Source: Winogradskyella sp. UBA3174 (lineage in GTDB: Bacteria > Bacteroidota > Bacteroidia > Flavobacteriales > Flavobacteriaceae). Taken from it: 23,864 bases of DNA. This document shows positions 7,867-15,581 of this stretch, piece after piece. The stretch covers positions 864-24,727 of the forward strand of contig NZ_DEXW01000060.1 in assembly GCF_002364335.1 (NCBI RefSeq). The letters are read 5' to 3'. The position numbers were made by a program, and so were the translations under genes. Every line of letters begins with the position of its first letter. Position 1 is the stretch's first letter. The notes below the pieces were generated by a model. It was not told the DNA's origin, did not search any database, and was given only the letters and a program-made list of their open reading frames with translations.

Positions 7867-8892
7867 AGTAAATGAAAACTCGCTTCCAACACCAAATTCG
7901 CTTTCTATATAAATTTTCTCTTCGTGTGCTTCTATAATATGTTTAACTATAGCTAGCCCTAATCCGGAGCCTCCTTCTTTACGAGATCCACTTTTATCTA
8001 TTCTAAAAAAACGTTCAAATAATCTAGGTATATTCTCTTTAGAAATACCTTCACCGTTATCTGTAACACGTACAATGACTTTATTTTTTATTAAACTTTC
8101 AATACTAACCTCTGTTGTCCCTTTTTCTCTTCCATATATTATTGAATTAACAACTAAATTTGTAAGAACTTGCTGAATCCGTTCCCTGTCTCCATAAACT
8201 ATAATTGGGTTAGTATATTCCATATCAAAGGTTAAAGTAATTTCCTTTTTTACGGCTTTCATTTCAAACAAATCAAAAACACTCCTAACTAATTCTACAA
8301 TATCAAATTTTTCTTTATTTAGCATTAAATCACCAACTTCTAATTTAGCAATCATGTCTAAATCTTTTATAATATAAATTAGCCTTTCCACACCTTTACT
8401 TGCTCTATTTAGGTACTTCTTTCTGATTTTTGGATCTTCCATTGCGCCATCCAAAAGAGTTAAAACATAGCCTTGGACTGTGAATAGTGGTGTTTTGAGT
8501 TCGTGAGATACATTTCCCATATACTCTTTTCTATATTCTTCTCTTACTTTTAAAGTTTCAATTTCTAACTTTTTATCTCTAGCATATTTATCTATTTCAC
8601 GGGTTAATGTCCCCATATCTGTAGTAATTGGCTGCTGTCGTAAACTAGTTGATTCAAGTAAGGTTAAATCGTCATAAATTTTCTTAACGCGCCTATATAT
8701 AAAACGCTCAACCCTATATTGCACAATAGCAAAACAGAGTATATAACATAGAATAGGAAAAAAAATGACTTGCCAGTTAAATGTATGGTAGTACCATAAA
8801 AAAAGACTCACAAGGAGTGTTGTAAATAAAGTAACATATAAAGATGTTCTAATAGCAAATTTATATGACTTCTTAAGATTTTTATGTTGCAT
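7849..8892 (-). CDS. PhoR-like sensor histidine kinase
   Basis: A 347-residue membrane kinase. Two transmembrane segments lie at about 15-35 and 40-58 with almost no periplasmic loop, so sensing is probably within the membrane or through partners. The dimerisation box NVSHELKTPL carries phospho-accepting His130. ATP-binding motifs are NLVVNS (N box, near 245-250), DNGEG (278-282), and GGSGLGLA (307-314). Its ATG overlaps the stop of the response regulator gene by one base, so it is the cognate kinase. PhoR-type function (phosphate or envelope stress) is only a family analogy. Confidence 0.94.
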   Translation of the reverse strand: MQHKNLKKSYKFAIRTSLYVTLFTTLLVSLFLWYYHTFNWQVIFFPILCYILCFAIVQYRVERFIYRRVKKIYDDLTLLESTSLRQQPITTDMGTLTREIDKYARDKKLEIETLKVREEYRKEYMGNVSHELKTPLFTVQGYVLTLLDGAMEDPKIRKKYLNRASKGVERLIYIIKDLDMIAKLEVGDLMLNKEKFDIVELVRSVFDLFEMKAVKKEITLTFDMEYTNPIIVYGDRERIQQVLTNLVVNSIIYGREKGTTEVSIESLIKNKVIVRVTDNGEGISKENIPRLFERFFRIDKSGSRKEGGSGLGLAIVKHIIEAHEEKIYIESEFGVGSEFSFTLEKTE

Positions 8893-9578
8893 TAATCTAC
8901 AAACTTATAACCAACACCTTTTACAGTTTTAAAAGAGTTATCACCTATTTTTTCACGAAGTTTACGTATATGTACATCAATAGTTCTTCCACCTACTACG
9001 ACTTCATTACCCCATACTTTGTCTAATATTTCTTCGCGCTTAAATACTTTATTAGGCTTAGTTGCCAGTAAAGATAGTAATTCAAACTCTTTTCTAGGTA
9101 ATATTATTTCTTTACCCTTATTTGTAATTTTATACTCTTCTCTATTAATAATAAGCTCACCTATTTTAACAATAGCGTCAGAAGCGTTTTCTGCATCTTT
9201 TAAACGTCTTAATAATGCTTTAACTTTACTTACTAGTACTTTGGGCTTTATAGGCTTAGTAATATAATCATCTGCACCAGCATCAAAACCAGCAACTTGT
9301 GAGTAATCTTCACCTCTTGCTGTTAAAAATGTAATAATTGTATTATTTGAATTTGGTAATTCTCTAATACGTTCGCAAGCCTCAATACCGTCCATTTCTG
9401 GCATCATCACATCTAAGATTATTAAATGTGGCTTATGCTTTTTCGCTTTTTCAACCGCTTTGACTCCATTCTCTGCAGTAATAATCTGATACCCCTCTGA
9501 TGATAAATTATAACCTACTATTTCTAAAATATCTGGCTCATCATCTACTAATAATATCTTGATGTCTTTTTTCTTCAC
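8892..9578 (-). CDS. OmpR/PhoB-family response regulator
   Basis: A 228-residue regulator. The receiver domain (about 6-120) has acidic Asp12/Asp13, phospho-acceptor Asp56 in LIILDVMMPEMDG, Thr86 and Lys108 in YITKP. The winged-helix DNA-binding domain (about 132-228) has the family ending VGGRTIDVHIRKLREKIG and VKGVGYKF. The start is GTG (reads MKKKDIKILLVDDE). It is encoded upstream of and overlapping the histidine kinase gene, forming a PhoBR-like pair. The 122 bases upstream contain TATATTTA, one base off the -7 consensus, and a CTTTAATTAAAG palindrome at 9622-9633; neither is a firm call. Confidence 0.95.
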   Translation of the reverse strand: MKKKDIKILLVDDEPDILEIVGYNLSSEGYQIITAENGVKAVEKAKKHKPHLIILDVMMPEMDGIEACERIRELPNSNNTIITFLTARGEDYSQVAGFDAGADDYITKPIKPKVLVSKVKALLRRLKDAENASDAIVKIGELIINREEYKITNKGKEIILPRKEFELLSLLATKPNKVFKREEILDKVWGNEVVVGGRTIDVHIRKLREKIGDNSFKTVKGVGYKFVD

Positions 9579-9700
9579 TGTAAACTAAAGTTTTATACTA
9601 TGTAAATATAAAGTTTATCTCCTTTAATTAAAGACTAAATTAAATTGATAACAATTTTCTAACATTAAGATTGATACAATTTATGAGTTTTTACTAATAC

Positions 9701-11143
9701 TTATGATAAGTCCCAAAGTAAAGGCAAAATATAATAGACAATAAATGTGAGAAGAATAATAGATATAATATTCATCCATACTCCTTTTTTAACCATATCC
9801 TCAATTTTTAAATATCCAGAACCAAATACAACGGCATTTGGAGGTGTTGCAACTGGAAGCATAAAAGCACAAGACGCTGCCACTGTTGCACCAACCATTA
9901 AGAAATAAGGATGTATATTTAATATAGTAGCCAATGGAGCTAATACGGGTAATAACATGGCTGTGGTTGCCAAATTAGAAGTAATTTCAGTTAAAAAATT
10001 AACTGCTGCAATTAGAACGAATAATAATGAAAATAATGAAAGTGTTTCAAGATTAGTCATCTGTCCTCCCAGCCATAGTGCTAATCCACTAGAATCAAAT
10101 CCTAATGCTAGAGCCATACCTCCTCCAAATAATAGTAATATACCCCAAGGTAGTTTTACGGCATCTTCCCAAGCTATAATTTTCTTATGTTTCTCTTTAC
10201 TTGGGAGAATAAACAATAAAATGGAAAACATAATAGCTATAATAGTATCATCAATAGCTGGAACAAATTGTTTGATTAAGAACGATCTCGTAATCCAAGC
10301 AAAAGCTGTTAAAGCAAAAACGACAAGTACTGTTTTCTCTTCATAAGACACCTTACCTAAAACCTTAAGTTGTCTATTAATTTCATCACGTCCTCCCGGA
10401 AATGTTTTTTGTTTAAATTTAAAAGCAAATTTTGTGAGATATAGCCAACATATAGTTAATAATAGTAGCGTTATAGGAAATCCAAAGGAAAACCATTGTG
10501 AAAACGTAATTTCAATACCATAAGTTTCTTCTACCACACCAGCAAGAACCAAATTAGGTGGTGTACCAATAAGGGTAGCCATTCCTCCTATAGAAGCGCT
10601 ATAAGCAATCGCTAACATTAATGCTTTTCCAAAAATTATATTTTCGTCTTCTATAGTAGCTGGATTATCTTTTAATTGTGCTACAATGGCCATACCAACA
10701 GGTAGAATCATCACTGCTGTTGCCGTATTTGAGATCCACATGGATAAGAAAGCAGTCGCAATCATAAAACCTAGAATAATGTTAACCACATTAGTTCCTA
10801 CGACTTTTATAATAGTAAGTGCTATTCGTTTATGAAGCTTCCATTTTTCTATAGCAATCGCCAAAATAAAACCACCTACAAATAGAAAAATATATTTATG
10901 TCCATACGAAGCGGTCGTTTCTTTTAAACTTAACCCACCACTTAATGGAAATAAAACTATAGGTAATAATGCCGTAACAGCGATAGGTAAAGCTTCTGTA
11001 ATCCACCAAATCGCAACCCATACTGCTGATGCTAAAACAGCATTTGCCGCTTCACTTAACCCTTCAGGATGAAAGAATTGTAGAATTATAATGAACATAA
11101 CTGGACCTGAAAAAAGTCCAATTTTTTGCTTAGTTAATTGCAT
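9701..11143 (-). CDS. DASS/SLC13-family sodium:carboxylate symporter
   Basis: A 480-residue inner-membrane carrier with 11-12 hydrophobic segments. Family signatures are WITEALPIAVTALLP (47-61), the first Ser-Asn-Thr motif at 138-140 (SMWISNTATAVM), and the second repeat EITSNLATTAMLLPV with a later ATPPNAVVFGSGY. The two SNT-type motifs bind the carboxylates and Na+ in VcINDY-like proteins. Likely substrates are C4-dicarboxylates such as succinate, fumarate or aspartate. It follows the lipoprotein hydrolase gene by seven bases, so the two form an operon, divergent from a MocR-type regulator. It could complement the DcuC-type carrier further downstream. Confidence 0.93.
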   Translation of the reverse strand: MQLTKQKIGLFSGPVMFIIILQFFHPEGLSEAANAVLASAVWVAIWWITEALPIAVTALLPIVLFPLSGGLSLKETTASYGHKYIFLFVGGFILAIAIEKWKLHKRIALTIIKVVGTNVVNIILGFMIATAFLSMWISNTATAVMILPVGMAIVAQLKDNPATIEDENIIFGKALMLAIAYSASIGGMATLIGTPPNLVLAGVVEETYGIEITFSQWFSFGFPITLLLLTICWLYLTKFAFKFKQKTFPGGRDEINRQLKVLGKVSYEEKTVLVVFALTAFAWITRSFLIKQFVPAIDDTIIAIMFSILLFILPSKEKHKKIIAWEDAVKLPWGILLLFGGGMALALGFDSSGLALWLGGQMTNLETLSLFSLLFVLIAAVNFLTEITSNLATTAMLLPVLAPLATILNIHPYFLMVGATVAASCAFMLPVATPPNAVVFGSGYLKIEDMVKKGVWMNIISIILLTFIVYYILPLLWDLS

Positions 11144-11150
11144 ATTAAAT

Positions 11151-12086
11151 TTAATTAAAGATTAAATCAGCTGCATTTTTTGATGCTATTTCAAAATTAT
11201 GGTCAGCTCCTTCTTTTATATGTAATTCCCAATGGAATTCTAAATTATTAGTTTCAGCTAATACTGATGCTTTATTATAAAAATACTGTGCTCTGTCTAA
11301 TCGATTTAAGCCTTGTGCATCAGCAAATATATTATGTCTTAGTGAGGAAGCGTTAGGGTTATTATCTAAACTTCCAACCTGTATAAATAATTTTTTTTGA
11401 AAAAGGTTTTCTAAGATGCTAGTCTCTAGAGGTGATTCTGTAAATCCGTAAGGAAAAGAAACCTCTAAATCTGTAACCGTATACCAACCTGAAGCCGACG
11501 CCACAACTTTATCATAACGTGCATTAGGTTTGTACATTAAAAACCGATGAGCAACTTGTCCACCTGCAGAGTGCCCAAAAACCTGATATGTCAAAGAATT
11601 GTTGTTTATATTTTGGGTAATGTAATCAAATAAAGGCTCTATAACTGAAAATGTCCATTCTGCTTCTGTATTTAAACTTGAAGGTGATGGATTGTCTCCA
11701 TCAACAAAAACATTTCCAAGATTATACGCATCGCCACCTGGGAAATTTGCGCCAGAAAACTCAGGTGTAATCACTATAAAATTATACTGATTTGCTTTTG
11801 TTATCATAGCATCTCTGTAGTCCTTTGCATTTCTTCCATTACCATGAAAAACAAAAAGGATTTCAGTATTAGAATTTGTGTTTGAAGGAATGTAATAATA
11901 CACCTTCATGACTTTATTACTAAAAGGTGCATACTCAGAATATTCAAAAAAACCACTTCCCGAAGTCAGCTCATTTAGTATTTCTGGGTTATTAGAAGAT
12001 ACAACTGAGTCATCCGAACAAGAATTCAGTATCAAGGAAAAGCAAAGTAAAATACAACAAACTAATATTGAAAGACTATTTTTCAT
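11151..12086 (-). CDS. Surface-lipoprotein alpha/beta hydrolase (esterase-like)
   Basis: A 311-residue protein with a lipoprotein signal ending LILNSC (Cys23 lipidated). The next residues SDD match the acidic lipoprotein export signal that, as described for Flavobacterium and Bacteroides, sends lipoproteins to the cell surface. The fold is alpha/beta hydrolase: FVFHGNGRNAKDY (oxyanion-hole region, 79-90), nucleophile Ser173 in FGHSAGGQ, and plausible acid and base Asp241 (GSLDNN) and His296 (GADHNF). It resembles PHB-depolymerase/feruloyl-esterase-like poly-ester or acyl esterases, but substrate is unknown. It is co-transcribed with the DASS transporter, suggesting that its product is a carboxylate taken up by that carrier. 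A MocR-type repeat operator lies 38-66 bases upstream of its start. Confidence 0.85.
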   Translation of the reverse strand: MKNSLSILVCCILLCFSLILNSCSDDSVVSSNNPEILNELTSGSGFFEYSEYAPFSNKVMKVYYYIPSNTNSNTEILFVFHGNGRNAKDYRDAMITKANQYNFIVITPEFSGANFPGGDAYNLGNVFVDGDNPSPSSLNTEAEWTFSVIEPLFDYITQNINNNSLTYQVFGHSAGGQVAHRFLMYKPNARYDKVVASASGWYTVTDLEVSFPYGFTESPLETSILENLFQKKLFIQVGSLDNNPNASSLRHNIFADAQGLNRLDRAQYFYNKASVLAETNNLEFHWELHIKEGADHNFEIASKNAADLIFN

Positions 12087-12111
12087 AATGTAAATTACGT
12101 TTAGATTTTAG

Positions 12112-12119
12112 TATATTTA
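12112..12119 (+). promoter_or_regulatory. Probable -7 box of the MocR-type regulator gene
   Basis: TATATTTA matches TAnnTTTG except for the last base. The predicted transcription start (about 12126) falls on the first ACCAAT repeat, so a regulator bound to the repeats would block its own promoter. Confidence 0.35.
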
Positions 12120-12123
12120 TAAG

Positions 12124-12152
12124 ACCAATTATTAAAATTAATGAATACCAAT
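12124..12152 (-). promoter_or_regulatory. MocR direct-repeat operator over the regulator's start
   Basis: ACCAAT at 12124-12129 and again at 12147-12152, with 17 bases between; on the minus strand this is ATTGGT-N17-ATTGGT. The same pair with identical spacing precedes the genes at 13728 and 15582. The regulator's ATG (12141) lies between the two repeats. Downstream in the minus direction the site points at the hydrolase-DASS operon, but the -7 box there (TAATTTAC, 12090-12097) is poor. Reading: autorepression is likely, control of the divergent operon possible. The extended right copy reads ATACCAAT, which contains ATACCA, the repeat I recall for GabR. Confidence 0.7.
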
Positions 12153-13631
12153 TACAAATTTGTAATAAAGAGAATAAAAGAAGCTTATACAAAACAGGGA
12201 AAGTTTAAGCCTTCTAACAAGTATATTATACTTTATCGAGCTATAAAAGATTGTATAACAAATACAGAACTCCCAAATAATTGGTTATTACCGTCTACTA
12301 GAGTCTTAGCACAAGAGTTAGAACTCTCTAGAACAACTGTTAATAAAGCTTATGAATTATTACAGTTAGAAAAGCTGATTTTTTCTAAAGCTGGATCTGG
12401 AAATCGAATTAGTTATGAAGATCTTACGGAAAAAGAGGATAAGAAAATTATTAAAACTAATAATACATTATACCCTAATATTTCTGAAAAAGGAATTTCA
12501 TATTCGAAAAATATTTCCCTTTTAAATAGGATGCCAAATAATAATTTGGCTTTTAGGCCAGGTCTACCTCCAATTGACGCTTTCCCTGTAAACCAATGGA
12601 AAAAATTACTGAACACCTATTGGAGGCATATTAAATCTTCAAATTTATCTTACTCAAATTCTACTGGTTTATTAGAATTAAAAAAAAGTATTTGTGATTA
12701 TTTAAATGTTAGCAGAAACATTAAATGTAATTACGAACAAATTGTTATTGTCTCTGGCTCACTGCAGTCTTTATATCTTATTGCCAATGCTCTTATTGAT
12801 AAAGGAGATTCTGTTGTATTAGAAAACCCTGTGTTTCCTAATGCACACTCAGTCTTTAAGAGTTCTCAAGCCAACTTAATACCTGTTTCGTTAGACAATG
12901 ACGGTATAGATATAAAGAAAATTAAAGCTATAAAAAAAAAGACTAAACTCATTCATTTAACTCCATCTAATCATTACCCTTTAGGAATTAAAATGAGTTT
13001 AAAAAGACGCCAAGATATTCTAAAATGGGCATCCCAACAAAAAGCTTTAATTATTGAAAATGATTATGAAAATGAAATTGCTAACCATTTAGAAAGCATA
13101 CCTTCAATCTTTAGTTTAGACAAAGAAGACCGCACTATATATATTGGCACATTTAATCGGTTATTACACCCTTCTATAAGACTAGGTTATATGATTATAC
13201 CTAAGTACCTTATAAATACAATTGAAGCACTACAAGAGCATTCTCACAGGTTTGTTTCCCCTTTTATACAGGTAGTTATGACACAATTTATTGAAAAAAA
13301 TTATTTATATAAACATATCAGGAATACCATTGAAATTGCAAAAGATAGACACAATTTTTTCGTTAATGAGTTTAATACAATAAGTACAAAGATGCATATT
13401 AATCAGAATGCCTGCTCTAGTTTTCATGTTGTTGCTAATTTTAAGTCACCTACTACTATTGATGAAGAAGAACAAATCATATCTAAGCTAAATCAACAAA
13501 ATATAACAGCACATTCTTTAAGTAAATGTTACATTGGCAACCCTAAAAAAACAGGCCTAATATTTGGGTATTCTGCTGTTAGGCCTTCCATTATAAAACA
13601 AAAACTTAAAAAAATGAAAGGTCTAATTTAA
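12141..13631 (+). CDS. MocR/GabR-type regulator with degenerate PLP site
   Basis: A 496-residue fusion of a GntR-type winged helix (about 22-92; LPSTRVLAQELELSRTTVNK is the recognition region) and a fold-I aminotransferase-like domain (about 130-496), the MocR/GabR/PdxR layout. In the second domain PSNHYPLG (275-282) stands for the usual PSHQYPTG, ENDYENE (306-312) keeps the pyridine-binding Asp308 and Tyr309, but the Lys that forms the Schiff base with PLP is Arg340: IGTFNRLLHPSIRLGY replaces GTFSK..P..RLGY. PLP could not be held as an internal aldimine, so the ligand may be PLP bound non-covalently, another amino compound, or none. It has paired direct repeats at its own start and at two downstream promoters, which it probably controls. 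Start is the first ATG. Confidence 0.9.
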   Translation: MNTNYKFVIKRIKEAYTKQGKFKPSNKYIILYRAIKDCITNTELPNNWLLPSTRVLAQELELSRTTVNKAYELLQLEKLIFSKAGSGNRISYEDLTEKEDKKIIKTNNTLYPNISEKGISYSKNISLLNRMPNNNLAFRPGLPPIDAFPVNQWKKLLNTYWRHIKSSNLSYSNSTGLLELKKSICDYLNVSRNIKCNYEQIVIVSGSLQSLYLIANALIDKGDSVVLENPVFPNAHSVFKSSQANLIPVSLDNDGIDIKKIKAIKKKTKLIHLTPSNHYPLGIKMSLKRRQDILKWASQQKALIIENDYENEIANHLESIPSIFSLDKEDRTIYIGTFNRLLHPSIRLGYMIIPKYLINTIEALQEHSHRFVSPFIQVVMTQFIEKNYLYKHIRNTIEIAKDRHNFFVNEFNTISTKMHINQNACSSFHVVANFKSPTTIDEEEQIISKLNQQNITAHSLSKCYIGNPKKTGLIFGYSAVRPSIIKQKLKKMKGLI

Positions 13632-13640
13632 TTTTAAAAA

Positions 13641-13702
13641 ATTGGTGTTAATAATAATTTAATATTGGTATCTCTGTTTTTAATTAATAAAAATTAACTT
13701 TG
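13641..13702 (+). promoter_or_regulatory. MocR-type operator and promoter of the T9SS lamin-tail gene
   Basis: ATTGGT at 13641-13646 and 13664-13669 (17 bases between), then 25 bases, then TAACTTTG at 13695-13702, an exact TAnnTTTG -7 box. ATG follows 25 bases later. The repeats lie just upstream of the polymerase site (about -65 to -37 from the predicted start), the position expected of an activator. The layout is the same to the base as at 15499-15560. Confidence 0.75.
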
Positions 13703-13727
13703 TTATTGAATTAATTAAATCTTTATT

Positions 13728-15428
13728 ATGAAAAAACTTTACATTTTATTTTTACTATGTTCATTTATAGGCTTCTCTCAAAGCCCTGGTGACATAGTTA
13801 TTACAGAAATTATGAATAATCCTAATCCCGTTAGTGATACTACTGGTGAATGGTTTGAAATTTTTAATACTACTGGTTCTGATATAGATATTAATGGCTG
13901 GACCCTACAAGATGATGGAACAGACACGCATGTTATAGATAATGCGAATGGAACAACAATTGTATCTTCTGGTGGATATTTAGTTTTAGGGAGAACAGCA
14001 AATACCGTTACTAACGGTGGTGCACCTGTAGATTATGCTTATGGTGAAAGTGGAGGACACACTTTAGGTAATGGTACTGATGAAGTTGTTTTAGTATCAA
14101 CAACAGCTGTTGAAATAGCTAGAGTTATTTATGACAATGGAGCAACATATCCAGATTTAACTGGTGCAAGTATGCAATTAGACCCAACTTTTCTAAACGA
14201 AACTGATAACGATACAGGTGCAAATTGGTGTGCTTCTACATCTACTTATGGAGATGGAACTGGTTCTTTAGGAACTCCCGGTTCTGCTAACGATGCATGT
14301 GCTGCAGTATGTGAAGCAAACTTAGGCGCTAGTGATGCAACATGTGATTCTATTGGACCAGGTGCGACGGATGATACTTACACAGCAACTTTAGCTTATT
14401 TCGGAGCTGCAACTGGCGAAAATTTTTTAGTTACAGCGACTTCTGGTACAGTTGACCTTTCTGGTGGTAATGACCCAACAACAGATGCTGCAGGTATTAT
14501 TACAGTTACTGGTGTTGCAGAAGGTACAGATATAACAATTACTGTAGATAATACTGCTGATGGTGGTTTATGTACTTTTACAAGAGATATAACGAGTCCT
14601 GTTTGTTTACCTACAGGTAGTGTAGATTTAGAGTTGCAAGGTATAATTGATTTTACAGTGCCTTCAGGTGGTTCCGATGGAAAAGCAATTCATTTAGTTG
14701 CTACTGCCGATATTACAGATTTAAGTGAATATGGCCTTGGTATTGCTAATAATGGTGACGGATCTGATGGACAAGAATATACATTAGATGCAATTGGTGT
14801 TAGTAATGGTGATAATATTTTAGTAGTTAGAAGTCTAGCAGCTATGGAAGCTTATTTTACTACTCCTGGTTATAACTTGTTTGAAGTTGTTATTTTAGAT
14901 GCAGGCGGATCCGTAAGTCAAAATGGAGACGACGCTATTGAATTATATAAATTAGGAGCTCTTGTTGAAACTTTCGGTGATGTAAATTGTCAACCAAACG
15001 GAGGTTCAGGTGGCCCTATTTGTGCAGATACTTCTTGGGAATATACAGATTCTTGGGCTTACAAAACAACGCCTGGTACAGTATGGCCAGCTGGATGGAC
15101 TTACGGGACTGTAGATTGTACAGATGGCAGTGCTACTACGTTTGAAAGCTCATGTGTCTATCCTTTTGTACTAGCTTTATCTAACGAAGACTTTACAGCG
15201 TCTGAGCTATCAATTTACCCTAATCCTACTAATAACGGAATTGTAAATATTAAATCTCAAATAGCAGGAGTTAAGACAATAACGTTATTTGATATTATGG
15301 GAAGAAACGTACTTTCAACTGAATTAAATTCTGATGTATTAGATGTAAGTTCAGTAAAAACAGGTATGTATTTATTACAAGTTTCTATTAACGGACGTTC
15401 GTCTGTTACTAAATTAGTAATCAAATAA
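13728..15428 (+). CDS. T9SS-secreted protein with lamin-tail domains
   Basis: A 566-residue exported protein. Signal peptide ends near FIGFSQ (residue 18). A lamin-tail domain follows (about 20-145: IVITEIMNNPNP, EWFEIFNTTGSDIDINGWTL, GGYLVLG). The middle (about 190-300) is a cysteine-containing beta-rich stretch, and the second half (about 300-480; VDLELQGIIDF, NGDDAIELYKLG, ETFGDVN) resembles another lamin-tail-like module. The C-terminal 73 residues are a type A T9SS sorting domain starting SIYPNPTNNG and ending LLQVSINGRSSVTKLVIK, so it is sent across the outer membrane and anchored or released. Lamin-tail domains are thought to bind surfaces, metal or nucleic acid, and no catalytic domain is recognisable. 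Probably monocistronic: it has its own MocR-type promoter and a terminator. Confidence 0.9.
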   Translation: MKKLYILFLLCSFIGFSQSPGDIVITEIMNNPNPVSDTTGEWFEIFNTTGSDIDINGWTLQDDGTDTHVIDNANGTTIVSSGGYLVLGRTANTVTNGGAPVDYAYGESGGHTLGNGTDEVVLVSTTAVEIARVIYDNGATYPDLTGASMQLDPTFLNETDNDTGANWCASTSTYGDGTGSLGTPGSANDACAAVCEANLGASDATCDSIGPGATDDTYTATLAYFGAATGENFLVTATSGTVDLSGGNDPTTDAAGIITVTGVAEGTDITITVDNTADGGLCTFTRDITSPVCLPTGSVDLELQGIIDFTVPSGGSDGKAIHLVATADITDLSEYGLGIANNGDGSDGQEYTLDAIGVSNGDNILVVRSLAAMEAYFTTPGYNLFEVVILDAGGSVSQNGDDAIELYKLGALVETFGDVNCQPNGGSGGPICADTSWEYTDSWAYKTTPGTVWPAGWTYGTVDCTDGSATTFESSCVYPFVLALSNEDFTASELSIYPNPTNNGIVNIKSQIAGVKTITLFDIMGRNVLSTELNSDVLDVSSVKTGMYLLQVSINGRSSVTKLVIK

Positions 15429-15449
15429 GAATTACTTAAATAATTTTTT

Positions 15450-15482
15450 AAAAGGCGCTCTATTATTAGAAGCGCCTTTTTT
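15450..15482 (+). terminator. Rho-independent terminator after T9SS lamin-tail gene
   Basis: A perfect 10-base-pair stem (aaaaggcgct, 15450-15459, with 15471-15480), an 11-base loop and a T tract. It separates the secreted-protein gene from the following operon, so that operon needs the promoter at 15553. Confidence 0.92.
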
Positions 15483-15498
15483 ATGTTACAAAAATAAA

Positions 15499-15560
15499 AT
15501 TGGTATTTATTTGTTTTGCAGATTGGTACTGTTATATAACTTCTCAAATTTATAGATTTG
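15499..15560 (+). promoter_or_regulatory. MocR-type operator and promoter of the lipoprotein-DcuC-peptidase operon
   Basis: ATTGGT at 15499-15504 and 15522-15527 (17 bases between), then exactly 25 bases, then TAGATTTG at 15553-15560, an exact TAnnTTTG box. ATG at 15582. Spacing of all three elements equals that at 13641-13702, which makes coincidence unlikely. The operon it would drive runs to at least 21980. Confidence 0.75.
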
Positions 15561-15564
15561 AGAA
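15541..15564. repeat. Inverted repeat overlapping the -7 box
   Basis: TTCTCAAAT and its exact complement ATTTGAGAA (9 bases each) with six bases between. The right arm covers most of the TAGATTTG promoter box. It may bind a second, repressing factor, or be a feature of the promoter DNA. The RNA start should lie near or past the right arm, so it is unlikely to act as an RNA hairpin. Confidence 0.5.
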
Positions 15565-15581
15565 TTGTACTAAATCCATTT

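Noticed and set aside
9957..10346. A 129-codon plus-strand open frame inside the DASS transporter gene
   Set aside because: It is the antisense shadow of a strongly conserved membrane protein and has no motif of its own.
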